Assembly: GCA_038876335.1 (NCBI GenBank)
Contig: JAVYYS010000012.1
Location: 1 to 14,094, forward strand
DNA length: 14,094 bases
Reading direction: 5' to 3'
Source: JAKATY01 sp038876335
GTDB taxonomy: Archaea; Micrarchaeota; Micrarchaeia; Micrarchaeales; Micrarchaeaceae
Shown here in pieces: positions 1-7,340 of this stretch (its first letter is position 1; each line of letters starts with the position of its first letter). The position numbers were made by a program, and so were the translations under genes. The notes under the pieces were generated by a model that saw only the letters and a program-made list of their open reading frames with translations, did not search any database and was not told where the DNA came from.

Positions 1-230
1 TTCAGGCTTTCAATCTTAAGCACTTCGCCTAGCATATACGAAAGTGCAACCATCGAAAATGAGAATAATACTGCAATAAATCCGATGCTTATTGCAGTGC
101 TCAAACCAGAGGCAAGGGCGGATGGTAGCGAACTTGGGGTCTTGCAAGATGTGCTGGCAGAATATGAAGTAGGGACAAGCAGGAGTAAGGTTAAAATGGG
201 CAATAGAGCAAGCAGGGCGATGTGTCGCAT
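1..230 (-). CDS. Signal-peptide membrane protein, N-terminal part only (runs off left edge)
   Basis: Reading the minus strand from the ATG at 228-230 gives 76 codons open to the window edge. The protein begins MRHIALLALLPILTLLLL, a clear signal peptide or first membrane segment that ends near SYSAS. A short Ser/Pro-rich stretch with one Cys (STSCKTPSS) follows, then a second hydrophobic segment (about residues 43-65) running into SYMLGEVLKIESL. An archaeal TATA box (252-260) lies about 26 bases upstream of the ATG, which fits a leaderless transcript and supports this start. I do not recognise the family with certainty. The layout (leader, short exposed Cys-containing stretch, hydrophobic hairpin) resembles small membrane proteins of VirB2/TrbC type, and the neighbour at 1187-1612 has a similar plan. 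The C-terminus is outside the window. Confidence 0.6.
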   Translation of the reverse strand, partial: MRHIALLALLPILTLLLLVPTSYSASTSCKTPSSLPSALASGLSTAISIGFIAVLFSFSMVALSYMLGEVLKIESL

Positions 231-251
231 ATTGAAGGCTTGTAAAAAGAG

Positions 252-260
252 ATTTATAAG
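252..260 (-). promoter_or_regulatory. TATA box of the left-edge gene
   Basis: The minus strand reads CTTATAAAT, close to the archaeal TATA consensus. Its centre is about 26 bases from the ATG at 230, so transcription would start at or next to the start codon, giving a leaderless mRNA. Confidence 0.5.
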
Positions 261-286
261 CATTTCTTATCGTTGGGAAGTGCTTA
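257..286. repeat. Inverted repeat in the 230-316 gap
   Basis: TAAGCATTTC (257-266) and GAAGTGCTTA (277-286) can pair over 10 positions, with one mismatch that is a U-G wobble in plus-strand RNA. The loop is 10 bases. The left arm overlaps the TATA box of the left-edge gene, and on the minus strand the repeat is followed by a T-run (near 241-247). It could end transcription of the upstream minus-strand gene or act as an operator; the sequence does not decide between these. Confidence 0.35.
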
Positions 287-315
287 AAGATAAGGTGCAT
301 GCTTAAGAATGGCGA

Positions 316-1056
316 TTACCTTTTCAGTATAGCAAAGCGCTTCATGTACATCTCGCTTTGGAGCAGAACAAGGAACGGCACAATAAATATCGCGTTGAAA
401 GCAAGCATTACATAGCCTGAGAGGGTTGTGTGGCTTAGCGCGATGAAAATAGCATCGAAGAAGGTAAGCACGACTACTGCTATTGCTAGCCACAGAATAA
501 AATAGTCAAAGCGTTTGAAGAAGAATCTTGTGCCCATCTGAAACGCGCGGCGAATCCTGAGGTCGTCTATCACTATAGAAGATGGAGCGTAGAAGAAGAA
601 TGGCGTAAGCGCTAATGCAATTATGTAGTACAAGTAAGCTGGAAGGCCAAGCAGGTATACAGCAAGGTTGAATATTGATAGAAGCAGGGTAAAGAGAAGA
701 AGCACTGCGAACACCCGGCTCGTGTACTTCTCAAGCCCTTCGAGCACCTCCTTCTTGATCCTGACATGCGTACGGCCATGCTTTACTATTATGTTAATTG
801 CGACAATGGCAAAGCTCAGGAATATGAGAGAGAAGAAAACGGAGACCACTATCACCGAAAAGGTAAACGCGTTGAGGTTCAGCAGCTCGCTAGCGGTCCT
901 TACGAATATGGCGCCCATGTCGTTATAGGTAGGGAAAAAAGCTAGTGTAGGTATTAGGAACGCTATTACCAGGGAGATTGAAAACAACAGGATTACGCGC
1001 AGGTTAGAGGCATACGCTTTCGCAGTATAGGCAAGCACGTTGGCCAAGCATCGCAC
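316..1056 (-). CDS. Six-helix integral membrane protein, unknown function
   Basis: This is a 246-residue protein starting at GTG (1054-1056). Hydrophobic segments lie at about residues 20-42, 64-92, 114-137, 140-158, 184-207 and 214-233. A short charged cytoplasmic loop (residues 93-113, KHGRTHVRIKKEVLEGLEKY) separates helices 2 and 3. The stretch FYAPSSIVIDDLRIRRAF (155-172), followed by a basic/aromatic turn and a helix, recalls the repeated motif of YciC/DUF975-like and GDPD-membrane-domain families (small residue, acidic turn, Arg-Ala-Phe helix). That resemblance is weak and from memory. No catalytic motif is visible. The next minus-strand gene starts 85 bases downstream with its own TATA box, so this is probably transcribed alone. 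Confidence 0.75.
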   Translation of the reverse strand: MRCLANVLAYTAKAYASNLRVILLFSISLVIAFLIPTLAFFPTYNDMGAIFVRTASELLNLNAFTFSVIVVSVFFSLIFLSFAIVAINIIVKHGRTHVRIKKEVLEGLEKYTSRVFAVLLLFTLLLSIFNLAVYLLGLPAYLYYIIALALTPFFFYAPSSIVIDDLRIRRAFQMGTRFFFKRFDYFILWLAIAVVVLTFFDAIFIALSHTTLSGYVMLAFNAIFIVPFLVLLQSEMYMKRFAILKR

Positions 1057-1068
1057 CTATTTTACAGT

Positions 1069-1094
1069 TATAATAAAAAGAAAAGAATAAATAG
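1069..1094 (-). promoter_or_regulatory. Candidate TATA boxes for the six-helix protein gene
   Basis: On the minus strand, CTATTTATTC (1085-1094) lies about 34 bases from the GTG start and would give a leader of about 8 bases. A second AT-rich element, TTTATTATA (1069-1077), lies closer and could be the initiator region. Neither is a strong consensus. Confidence 0.3.
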
Positions 1095-1141
1095 GCAACG
1101 ATAACTTATGCCAGCTGCACGGAACAGCCAGCTCCTAATAG

Positions 1142-1169
1142 AAAAAACCTTCTACTTGTTCAGAAGGTT
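1142..1169 (-). terminator. Hairpin plus T-run terminator after the VirB2-like gene
   Basis: On the minus strand, AACCTTCT (1162-1169) pairs perfectly with AGAAGGTT (1146-1153) across an 8-base loop, and a run of six T follows (two of them in the stem). It lies 17 bases beyond the stop codon of the 1187-1612 gene. Archaeal termination needs mainly the T-run; this has both parts. The octamer ACCTTCTG also occurs a second time just before the stem (1171-1178 on the minus strand). Confidence 0.6.
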
Positions 1170-1186
1170 GGCAGAAGGTGAAATTT

Positions 1187-1612
1187 TTATGAGATTCCTG
1201 CGCAGTTGTTTATTACGTTGGTCTGGCCAGGAGCTATAACACCCATTATGTACGGTGCAGACATCGCGATTATTACTCCGGCTATTCCACCTACAATCAT
1301 ACCAATCCCGTATCCCTGCAAGCTGCCCTTCAAGTTACCAGGCAAGACATGCGCACCGGCATACATCGCTCCGCCTAGTATGATAAGCACAAGGCCGACT
1401 ATGAAGATTACTGTATGGACAAGCGAGTATATGCCGCAGAGAGCGCTGGAAATAGCATGTGTCGGTGTGGAATTTGTAGTGTTGTTAGAACCCATGACGA
1501 GGTTAGAACCTATGAATCCGAATATTACCAGCACTAGCATGAGCTTTCCGAAGAGCTTTCCTATGCTATAGGAATTTGCTATAAATCCGAAGGGCACCAA
1601 ACGTTTCGCCAT
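1187..1612 (-). CDS. VirB2/TrbC-like small membrane protein (putative pilin-type or secretion subunit)
   Basis: This 141-residue protein starts at ATG (1610-1612). It has a basic N-terminus (MAKRLVPFG), a long leader-like hydrophobic segment (about 22-41), an exposed Asn/Thr/Ser-rich stretch with two sequons (44-49, NNTTNST), then two membrane helices at about 62-86 and 101-124 split by a short polar loop (PGNLKGS). Single cysteines at 59 and 137 flank the helical pair and could form a disulfide outside. Leader plus two-helix hairpin with a short basic loop is the plan of VirB2/TrbC pilins of type IV secretion systems. I assign it by layout, not by a diagnostic motif. It has its own TATA box and a terminator, so it is likely a single transcript. 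No ATPase or other secretion component lies in the window. Confidence 0.6.
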   Translation of the reverse strand: MAKRLVPFGFIANSYSIGKLFGKLMLVLVIFGFIGSNLVMGSNNTTNSTPTHAISSALCGIYSLVHTVIFIVGLVLIILGGAMYAGAHVLPGNLKGSLQGYGIGMIVGGIAGVIIAMSAPYIMGVIAPGQTNVINNCAGIS

Positions 1613-1650
1613 TTTACCACTGCTAAATGCTAATACCTTTGCTATATATT

Positions 1651-1658
1651 TATTTAAA
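1651..1658 (-). promoter_or_regulatory. TATA box of the VirB2-like gene
   Basis: The minus strand reads TTTAAATA, preceded by a purine-rich stretch (GAAAGG) suitable as a TFB recognition element. The box is about 42 bases upstream of the ATG at 1612, predicting a leader of about 16 bases. Confidence 0.5.
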
Positions 1659-1735
1659 AACCTTTCGTTTTTGGGCAGAGGAGGGAGAAATTAGCGGCAG
1701 TGGTGAACACTTCCAAAGGTGCAGCTGCAGAGAAC

Positions 1736-1746
1736 CTATTTATTTC
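1736..1746 (+). promoter_or_regulatory. TATA box of thrS
   Basis: CTATTTATTTC follows a purine-rich AGAGAA and lies about 64 bases before the GTG start, so the predicted leader is about 38 bases and includes the Shine-Dalgarno site. A perfect 10-base palindrome, TGCAGCTGCA (1720-1729), sits directly upstream. Confidence 0.4.
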
Positions 1747-1792
1747 TTTATTCTTATATTCTTTCGATTGAACTTCTTTGCAAGAGTTTGAT

Positions 1793-1800
1793 AGGAGGAG
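1793..1800 (+). promoter_or_regulatory. Strong Shine-Dalgarno site of thrS
   Basis: AGGAGGAG ends three bases before the GTG start at 1804, with the GGAGG core five bases away. It fixes a non-ATG start for this gene. Confidence 0.7.
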
Positions 1801-1803
1801 TCT

Positions 1804-3504
1804 GTGAGAATACTGCAACTTGATGTGAACAATATAACCTACGAACCCATAAGCCCTGAGGCAGAGGTTTACGATGAGGCGAAAAAGGAGAAGGTTTCGG
1901 TGAATGACGCGCTCGTACTCATGGTAAGCGTGGAGAAAGGGGATAGCGAAGAGCTTGCCGCAAAGGCTGCGGAAGAAGCAGGAAAGTTTATGGATAAGCT
2001 GGGTAGGAATAAGGTTGTCGTATACCCGTATGCACATCTGAGCTCCAATCTCGCAAGCCCGAAGGAAGCGATTGAGATATTGAATGAGATTTCAGAGGAG
2101 CTTGCAAAGAAGCACGAAACAATAAAGGCGCCGTTCGGCTGGAACAAGAAGCTGAGCATAGACATAAAGGGGCATCCGCTGGCGGAGCAGAGCAGGAGCT
2201 ACTCTCTTGGGGAAAGCGAAGGTGGAAAGGCGCGCACCGGGCACAATACTGCAAAGGTGAACACCGCGATAGTCCGCAAGAGTGACTTTTCCGGCTTGCC
2301 AGAAACTGACCACAGGACCATTTCAGAAAATCAAAATCTGTTCAGCTTCCAGGAGGTGTCTCCCGGCATGGTATACTGGCATAAAAATGGACATATACTT
2401 TACAGGGAGCTGGTGAAGCTCATGCGGGAACAGACGGCAGAGCACAACTACGATGAGATAAGTACTCCGGCCATTGCAAACGTTGCTCTGTGGCACGTGA
2501 GCGGGCACATCGAACATTATAGAGATAACATGTTTGTGTTCGATTCAGAAGGGGAAAAGTTGGGCCTCAAGCCTATGAACTGCCCCTCAACAATGCTTAT
2601 CTACAAATCTAGGCGGTGGAGCTACAAGGAACTGCCTTTCAGAACAGCGATATTTGATAAGATCTACAGAAATGAGATCAGCGGGGCGCTCACAGGCCTT
2701 TTCAGGGTAAGGGAGATGACGCAGGACGACGGCCATATCTTCGCCAGGGAGGACCAGATAGGGGAAGAGATAAAGGACCTGCTTGAAATCGCGAAAAAAA
2801 TATATGCGCTATTCGGAATGAGCTACAAGCTAAAGCTCTCCACTATGCCCAAGGACCATATGGGGGACGAGAAGCTTTGGAACGAGGCGACGAACGTGCT
2901 CGCAGAGGCGCTGAAATCGCTCGGCCTTGAATACGAGGTAAAGGAAGGTGAAGGTGCATTCTACGGCCCCAAGATAGACGGTGATGTAACGGACTCGATG
3001 GGTAGGAACTGGCAATGCCTTACCATACAGCTCGACTACCAGCTTCCGATAAGGTTTAACCTGGAATACACTGGAGAGGATGGAAAACCGCACGTGCCCG
3101 TGGTAATACATAGGGCAATATTGGGCAGCATAGAAAGATTTGTTGGTGTGCTTATCGAGCATTACCAAGGCAGATTTCCAACGTGGCTTGCCCCGGTGCA
3201 GGTAGAGGTCGTACCGATTTCGGAGCAGGTAAACACATATGCGGATGCTGTGCTAAAGAGCCTTCGCAAGAAAGGCCTTAGGGCAGAGCTTGACGATTCG
3301 GATAGGACTCTAGAATACAAAATACGCAGCGCTCAGCTTGCAAAGATTCCGTACATGCTTGTCATAGGCAAGAAGGAGGAGCAAGCTGGCGCTGTTACAG
3401 TAAGGACAAGAGACAATTCGCAGAAGCCTGGGGTTAAACTGGAAGAGTTCGAGGAGAAGCTGGAAAAGGAGATTAAGGAGAGGTCGCAGAAGCTGAGCTA
3501 CTGA
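1804..3504 (+). CDS. thrS: Threonyl-tRNA synthetase with archaeal editing domain and bacterial-type core
   Basis: This 566-residue cytosolic enzyme charges tRNA-Thr with threonine. Residues 1-135 form the archaeal D-aminoacyl-tRNA-deacylase-like editing domain, shown by VEKGD, YPYAHLSS (74-81), APFGW (109-113) and KGHPLAE (122-128); this domain removes mischarged serine. The class II core follows: TDHRTISENQNLFSF (168-182), SPGMVYWH, YRDNMF, PMNCPSTMLIYKS, motif 2 as FRVREMTQDDGHIF (300-313), EGAFYGPKID and motif 3 near VIHRAILGSIERF (434-446). The zinc ligands expected of this family are present as Cys260, His311 and His436. The anticodon-binding domain is at about 465-560. Typical euryarchaeal ThrRS has a different core ([20 protein letters not shown] in Pyrococcus), so this looks like a fusion of an archaeal editing domain to a bacterial or crenarchaeal-type core. 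The start is GTG behind a strong ribosome-binding site. Confidence 0.95.
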   Translation: MRILQLDVNNITYEPISPEAEVYDEAKKEKVSVNDALVLMVSVEKGDSEELAAKAAEEAGKFMDKLGRNKVVVYPYAHLSSNLASPKEAIEILNEISEELAKKHETIKAPFGWNKKLSIDIKGHPLAEQSRSYSLGESEGGKARTGHNTAKVNTAIVRKSDFSGLPETDHRTISENQNLFSFQEVSPGMVYWHKNGHILYRELVKLMREQTAEHNYDEISTPAIANVALWHVSGHIEHYRDNMFVFDSEGEKLGLKPMNCPSTMLIYKSRRWSYKELPFRTAIFDKIYRNEISGALTGLFRVREMTQDDGHIFAREDQIGEEIKDLLEIAKKIYALFGMSYKLKLSTMPKDHMGDEKLWNEATNVLAEALKSLGLEYEVKEGEGAFYGPKIDGDVTDSMGRNWQCLTIQLDYQLPIRFNLEYTGEDGKPHVPVVIHRAILGSIERFVGVLIEHYQGRFPTWLAPVQVEVVPISEQVNTYADAVLKSLRKKGLRAELDDSDRTLEYKIRSAQLAKIPYMLVIGKKEEQAGAVTVRTRDNSQKPGVKLEEFEEKLEKEIKERSQKLSY

Positions 3505-3526
3505 ATCCTGAAAGAAAAGTGCCGGC

Positions 3527-5479
3527 TCACCCCGATCTGGACGCCGCAGGGCATATGGTGAAGCTGCTGGTGTTGTATATTATACATCTCGCTGCAGAGG
3601 CGTTGCCTGCATATATGCTCACGCTTGCCACAGAACTATTTCTCAGCAGAAGCACGTTCGGGTTTATATCAGAAACAGAGAAGGTGTAGTTGCGCTGCTC
3701 CGAAGGCGCGCCGTTAACCCAGAGGGTGTTTTCTCCGTAAGCGCCGAAAAGCGACACCGAGCTAGAATTGTAATCCTTGCCGAACAAGAGCACGCGGTAC
3801 TCATTATTTATGCCGCGGACGTTTGCGCTTATGCTCATTGTGTAGTAGTATGCCCCGCCGTTTCCTGCTGACAGGGAGGCGGCGCCTATGCTGAAAGGCC
3901 GCGAAGAATTGGGCTGTGTCACATAGAGCAGTAAAACCGCGGCAGCGAGCAGAAGCAGCACCATGGCTGCCGCAATCGCATTAAATCTGGATCGATTTTT
4001 GGAAAAGCGGTTCAGGCACATCTTAACTTTGGATTCAGAATCCTCTCCGCGACTGCCCTTTATGGCCAGTGAGATTACAGTCAGGGCTACAAAAAGGGTG
4101 TAATAAGTGCTGAGCCCGTGATTTAGGAATGCGAATGGAAGCATGCTTAACGGCCCTAGAAGCATTTTTTTATTAAGAAGCAGCATGCCCAGCGCGGAGA
4201 AGGCTATCGCTATGAAATAAAGTTTTGATACTGAGACTTGCGGCATGCCAAGCAAAAGCGCGTAGAATCCAAACGGTCCGTAGGAGCCTGGAAGGAGGCT
4301 GCCACTTACCGGCACAAAAATATTGCGTATAAACGCTCCTGCTCCGGCAAGCAGAAAATACCCGTTGATGAGCAGGAAGGTCAAGAGAGCTATACCGAGC
4401 ACTGCCGATCCGCGCCTGATGCCATGGTTATTGAATATATATAGCATAAGCAGCAGCACAGGCACCCATGAAAGCTGCTGAACAGATGCGGCGATGCCGA
4501 AGAGCACGCCAACGTATTTGCTTGATGATTTCCAAATTGAAAGAACAAGGAGCACAAGCAGTAGCAAGTCTGCAGGAGAGACTAGCGACAGCATGAAAAA
4601 TGGATAAACTAGCACTATGCCGTACAGCAACATTCGATTGCGGCCAAAATCTAGCGAAAGGTAGAGTACAAAAAGCAACAGCGCTACCAGAAAGCCCACC
4701 TCTAATGGAAGAAGACGTGTAGCCACAAAGTGCATTGCGCCGTGGGCGAAATAGAAAGGCGCGAGCGATAGCACGTATAGGAAAGGATAATCAAGCCGCC
4801 CCACTATCTCATTTGCGCTTGTAAGCGTAGGTCCCGTGATCGTATGGTTGAGGAATGCCCCATAAACCTGCGCAGACATGTTTTGCGTATAAGGATTGAT
4901 GCCAGAGAGGAGAAGCTTGAATCCCTCTATACCTAGATAAGTTTCGTCATTCATTATGTAGGATATTGCACCTGAGGAATAAAACGCGATCATGGCTGCG
5001 ATGGCTAACAGCAGGAAGAGGTAAGAAAGAAGCCGGCGGTTTTTGAGCTTTTTCTCGTAACGGATCTTTGCGGAAACCGCAACAAGCGACAATGAAAGCA
5101 GCACGAGCACAAAATTTACAGTGTATTCCAGCAGCGTACTTGAAATAGCTGCTGTGGGGTAGCCCAAAATGTAAATAGAATAAAATTGGAGCGCCAAAGC
5201 AAAAAGTGCTGCGGCGAAGCATGCCACTAACAGGCTTCCGCTATAAGATATTCTGCGCCAATGCTTTTTATCAGATGCATGCAAGAGCGCAGGGTTTGAG
5301 GAATCGGCAAAGCCATTTATATATGCGAGCGCCGCCACAAAGTAGAGGGCAAAGATTATCATTTCGGCGATGAGTACTGTGGTCGATATGCTTCCGAACA
5401 CCATAACTGTTGATGCCTCGACCATGAACAGCAGGGAGAATAATATAAAAAGTATTGATTGCTTGCCATACCGTTTCAT
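3527..5479 (-). CDS. Polytopic GT-C-like glycosyltransferase with sequon-rich exposed C-terminal domain
   Basis: This 650-residue protein has about a dozen membrane helices up to residue 519. Between helices, an acidic exposed loop reads MNDETYLGIEGFKLLLSG (176-193), followed by INPYTQ and RLDYPFLYVLSLAPFY (228-243). An acidic pair in the first large loop and a later Y-P-x-L/F stretch are features of GT-C enzymes of the GT87/GT39 type, which use polyprenyl-phosphate sugars on the outer membrane face. A basic cytoplasmic loop (485-498) precedes the last helix (about 500-519). The final 130 residues form a soluble domain with sequons NSS, NSS, NYT, NSS, NAS and NTS, probably exposed outside. 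GT-C enzymes are poorly conserved, so the substrate is unknown and the class is a reasoned inference. It converges on thrS with 22 bases between stops, and its promoter is shared divergently with the carbamoyltransferase operon. A GAGGG lies unusually close (one base) before the ATG. Confidence 0.75.
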   Translation of the reverse strand: MKRYGKQSILFILFSLLFMVEASTVMVFGSISTTVLIAEMIIFALYFVAALAYINGFADSSNPALLHASDKKHWRRISYSGSLLVACFAAALFALALQFYSIYILGYPTAAISSTLLEYTVNFVLVLLSLSLVAVSAKIRYEKKLKNRRLLSYLFLLLAIAAMIAFYSSGAISYIMNDETYLGIEGFKLLLSGINPYTQNMSAQVYGAFLNHTITGPTLTSANEIVGRLDYPFLYVLSLAPFYFAHGAMHFVATRLLPLEVGFLVALLLFVLYLSLDFGRNRMLLYGIVLVYPFFMLSLVSPADLLLLVLLVLSIWKSSSKYVGVLFGIAASVQQLSWVPVLLLMLYIFNNHGIRRGSAVLGIALLTFLLINGYFLLAGAGAFIRNIFVPVSGSLLPGSYGPFGFYALLLGMPQVSVSKLYFIAIAFSALGMLLLNKKMLLGPLSMLPFAFLNHGLSTYYTLFVALTVISLAIKGSRGEDSESKVKMCLNRFSKNRSRFNAIAAAMVLLLLAAAVLLLYVTQPNSSRPFSIGAASLSAGNGGAYYYTMSISANVRGINNEYRVLLFGKDYNSSSVSLFGAYGENTLWVNGAPSEQRNYTFSVSDINPNVLLLRNSSVASVSIYAGNASAARCIIYNTSSFTICPAASRSG

Positions 5480-5526
5480 GCCCTCATCAAAAACAGAAAA
5501 CCATGGAGCTTTAGTCCCATATACTT

Positions 5527-5549
5527 GATATAAGAATATCTTTTATATC
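5527..5549. promoter_or_regulatory. Symmetrical divergent promoter
   Basis: GATATAA (5527-5533) and TTATATC (5543-5549) are perfect reverse complements around a 9-base AT-rich centre. The left arm lies in a minus-strand TATA-like TTCTTATATC, about 52 bases from the ATG of the GT-C-like gene. The right arm lies in a plus-strand TTTTATATC, about 80 bases from the carbamoyltransferase ATG. A second plus-strand AT element, TTTTTAAAC (5562-5570), is an alternative TATA box for the operon. Confidence 0.45.
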
Positions 5550-5608
5550 TTGCGAGTCCAATTTTTAAACATATTATTAGGAAATTGTCTTGTATATGCT
5601 TCTTTACA

Positions 5609-5617
5609 GGAAGGTGG
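5609..5617 (+). promoter_or_regulatory. Shine-Dalgarno site deciding the carbamoyltransferase start
   Basis: GGAAGGTGG ends seven bases before the ATG at 5625. It supports that ATG over the in-frame TTG at 5550, which would place this site inside the coding region. Confidence 0.6.
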
Positions 5618-5624
5618 AAAAAGC

Positions 5625-7340
5625 ATGTATACGCTAGGAGTGTGGGACGGACACGAATCTGGAGCAGCATTGCTACACGATGACAAGATAGTCTACGCGG
5701 CGAACGAAGAAAGATTCACAAGAAGGAAAACAGAACTGCGATTTCCAGTTAACTCTATAATGGCGGCACTTGCATACGCAAAGATAAAGCCGGGAGAAGT
5801 TGAAAAGGTAACTTTTACAACTACAGAATTCATAAAGACTCTTGAAAGGATCTTTCCTGCAATAAAGGAAAACTACTACCTCTTCAGAAGAAGGAAAATG
5901 CTGAAGCCACGACCATGGGATATAAGGCACAACCATTGGTTAAAGTATTTAATGACATCGATAGGCGTTTTGCCGGGAGGGGCTTTCATAAGCAAAGCGC
6001 AGGTGGCAAGGGAGCTTGGAAGGTTAGGCTTCAATAATTACAAGCTTGAAGTAGTTGAACACCATGTAGCGCATGCGGCCACAGCAGCATTTACTTCAGG
6101 CTACAAAAAGGCATTGGTAATTACGCTTGATGGTCTAGGAGATGGAATATGCGGAAGTATAAGCACCCTTGAAAATGGGAAACTTGAAAGGCACAAAACT
6201 ATAAAGGCTGCAGACTCGATTGGCATATTCTACGAGCAGGTTACAAACATACTAGGCATGCGGGAGCTGGAGGACGAGGGCAAGATAATGGCTATGGCTG
6301 ACTATTCATATCCATTCAATTTCAACGACAACAAATTCAAGGACTTCTTCAAAGTAGAAGGCACAAGCATAAAGGCCAAGTATGGCTGGCTCAGGCAATT
6401 TGACATGATAGACAGGATTGCTTGGCAGACGCCCAGGGAACAGGTCGCATACATGGCCCAACAGCTCCTCGAGAAGGTTCTCACCGAATTCGTGCAGAAC
6501 GCCATCGACGAATTTGGAATAGGCAATGTAGTTTTTGCTGGCGGAGTGTTCTCGAATGTAAAAGCGAATATGGCGCTTAGGAAATTGGACGGGCTTAAGC
6601 ACTGGTACGTATTCCCACATATGGGAGATGGTGGATTAGCATTGGGAGGGGTACTCTATACAAACTACCTCGATAATGGGGTCTCTGATTATAGTGGTTT
6701 CAATGCCTATCTTGGAAACGAGTATGGGGAGGATGAGACTGAAACACTCTTAAAGAAAGAGGCAGGGCTTGAGATTCAACATGAAAGCGCAAAAGAGTCA
6801 GCATCGCATGCCGCTGAGTTGATAAGCCACAACAACTACCTGTTTTGGTTCCAGGGCAGGATGGAATACGGCCCGCGGGCCCTGGGCAACAGGAGCATAC
6901 TGGCACCAAGCGGAAGCGAAGAAGTAAAAGACAAGCTTAACCTCTATGTTAAGAAAAGAGAGTGGTTCCAGCCTTTCGCCCCATCAATACTGGAAGAGGA
7001 TTGCAGCAAAATCTTCCATTACGACAACAAAGGGGTGCCGAGGTATATGACCATGGCTTACGACTCTATAAAAGAGAGAAGCGAGTTGCTGAAAGCTGTT
7101 GTCCACATTGATGGCACAGGTAGGCCGCAGGCAGTGGGTGGCGAAAACCCAACTTATAGAGATGTGCTTAGAAAGATTAAAAAAGAAACTGGTTATGGTA
7201 TAATGCTTAACACCAGCTTCAATATACATGGAGAACCGATAGTGATGAGCCCACAAGATGCGATTAGGACAATGAAGGTTACTAACACAAAGTACATGTT
7301 CATAAACGGTTTGTTTGTAGAGAACAAAAAGGGTATTTGA
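5625..7340 (+). CDS. NodU/CmcH-family carbamoyltransferase
   Basis: This 571-residue enzyme should transfer a carbamoyl group from carbamoyl phosphate, through carbamoyl-AMP, onto a hydroxyl group, most likely of a sugar. The N-terminal Kae1-like domain opens with MYTLGVWDGHESGAALL and AANEERFTRRK and has the metal-binding EHHVAHAATA (145-154), TLDGLGDG (167-174) and FAGGVFSNVKAN (304-315). The C-terminal carbamoyltransferase domain shows FQGRMEYGPRALGNRSI (409-425), KKREWFQPFAP (443-453) and LNTSFNIHGEPIV (528-540). Length is normal for the family, and the second residues of the conserved opening coincide with the ATG at 5625. It is first in an operon: its TGA overlaps the ATG of the next gene by one base. 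With glycosyltransferases on both sides, a role in carbamoylating a surface glycan or its lipid-linked precursor is likely, but the acceptor is not shown by the sequence. Confidence 0.92.
   Translation: MYTLGVWDGHESGAALLHDDKIVYAANEERFTRRKTELRFPVNSIMAALAYAKIKPGEVEKVTFTTTEFIKTLERIFPAIKENYYLFRRRKMLKPRPWDIRHNHWLKYLMTSIGVLPGGAFISKAQVARELGRLGFNNYKLEVVEHHVAHAATAAFTSGYKKALVITLDGLGDGICGSISTLENGKLERHKTIKAADSIGIFYEQVTNILGMRELEDEGKIMAMADYSYPFNFNDNKFKDFFKVEGTSIKAKYGWLRQFDMIDRIAWQTPREQVAYMAQQLLEKVLTEFVQNAIDEFGIGNVVFAGGVFSNVKANMALRKLDGLKHWYVFPHMGDGGLALGGVLYTNYLDNGVSDYSGFNAYLGNEYGEDETETLLKKEAGLEIQHESAKESASHAAELISHNNYLFWFQGRMEYGPRALGNRSILAPSGSEEVKDKLNLYVKKREWFQPFAPSILEEDCSKIFHYDNKGVPRYMTMAYDSIKERSELLKAVVHIDGTGRPQAVGGENPTYRDVLRKIKKETGYGIMLNTSFNIHGEPIVMSPQDAIRTMKVTNTKYMFINGLFVENKKGI

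Noticed and set aside
16..300. 94-codon minus-strand frame at the left edge
   Set aside because: It overlaps the frame starting at 230, which has a clear signal peptide and TATA box; the 94-codon product has no coherent protein features.
1206..1571. 121-codon plus-strand frame opposite the VirB2-like gene
   Set aside because: It is the antisense shadow of a gene with a clear membrane plan, promoter and terminator.
1613..1803. Possible riboswitch or T-box leader upstream of thrS
   Set aside because: The predicted leader is only about 38 bases with no stable stem, and T-boxes are not known from archaea.
5550..5624. Longer carbamoyltransferase start at TTG 5550
   Set aside because: It would translate through the Shine-Dalgarno site at 5609-5617 and the TATA-like stretch at 5562-5570; the family's conserved opening begins at the ATG at 5625.
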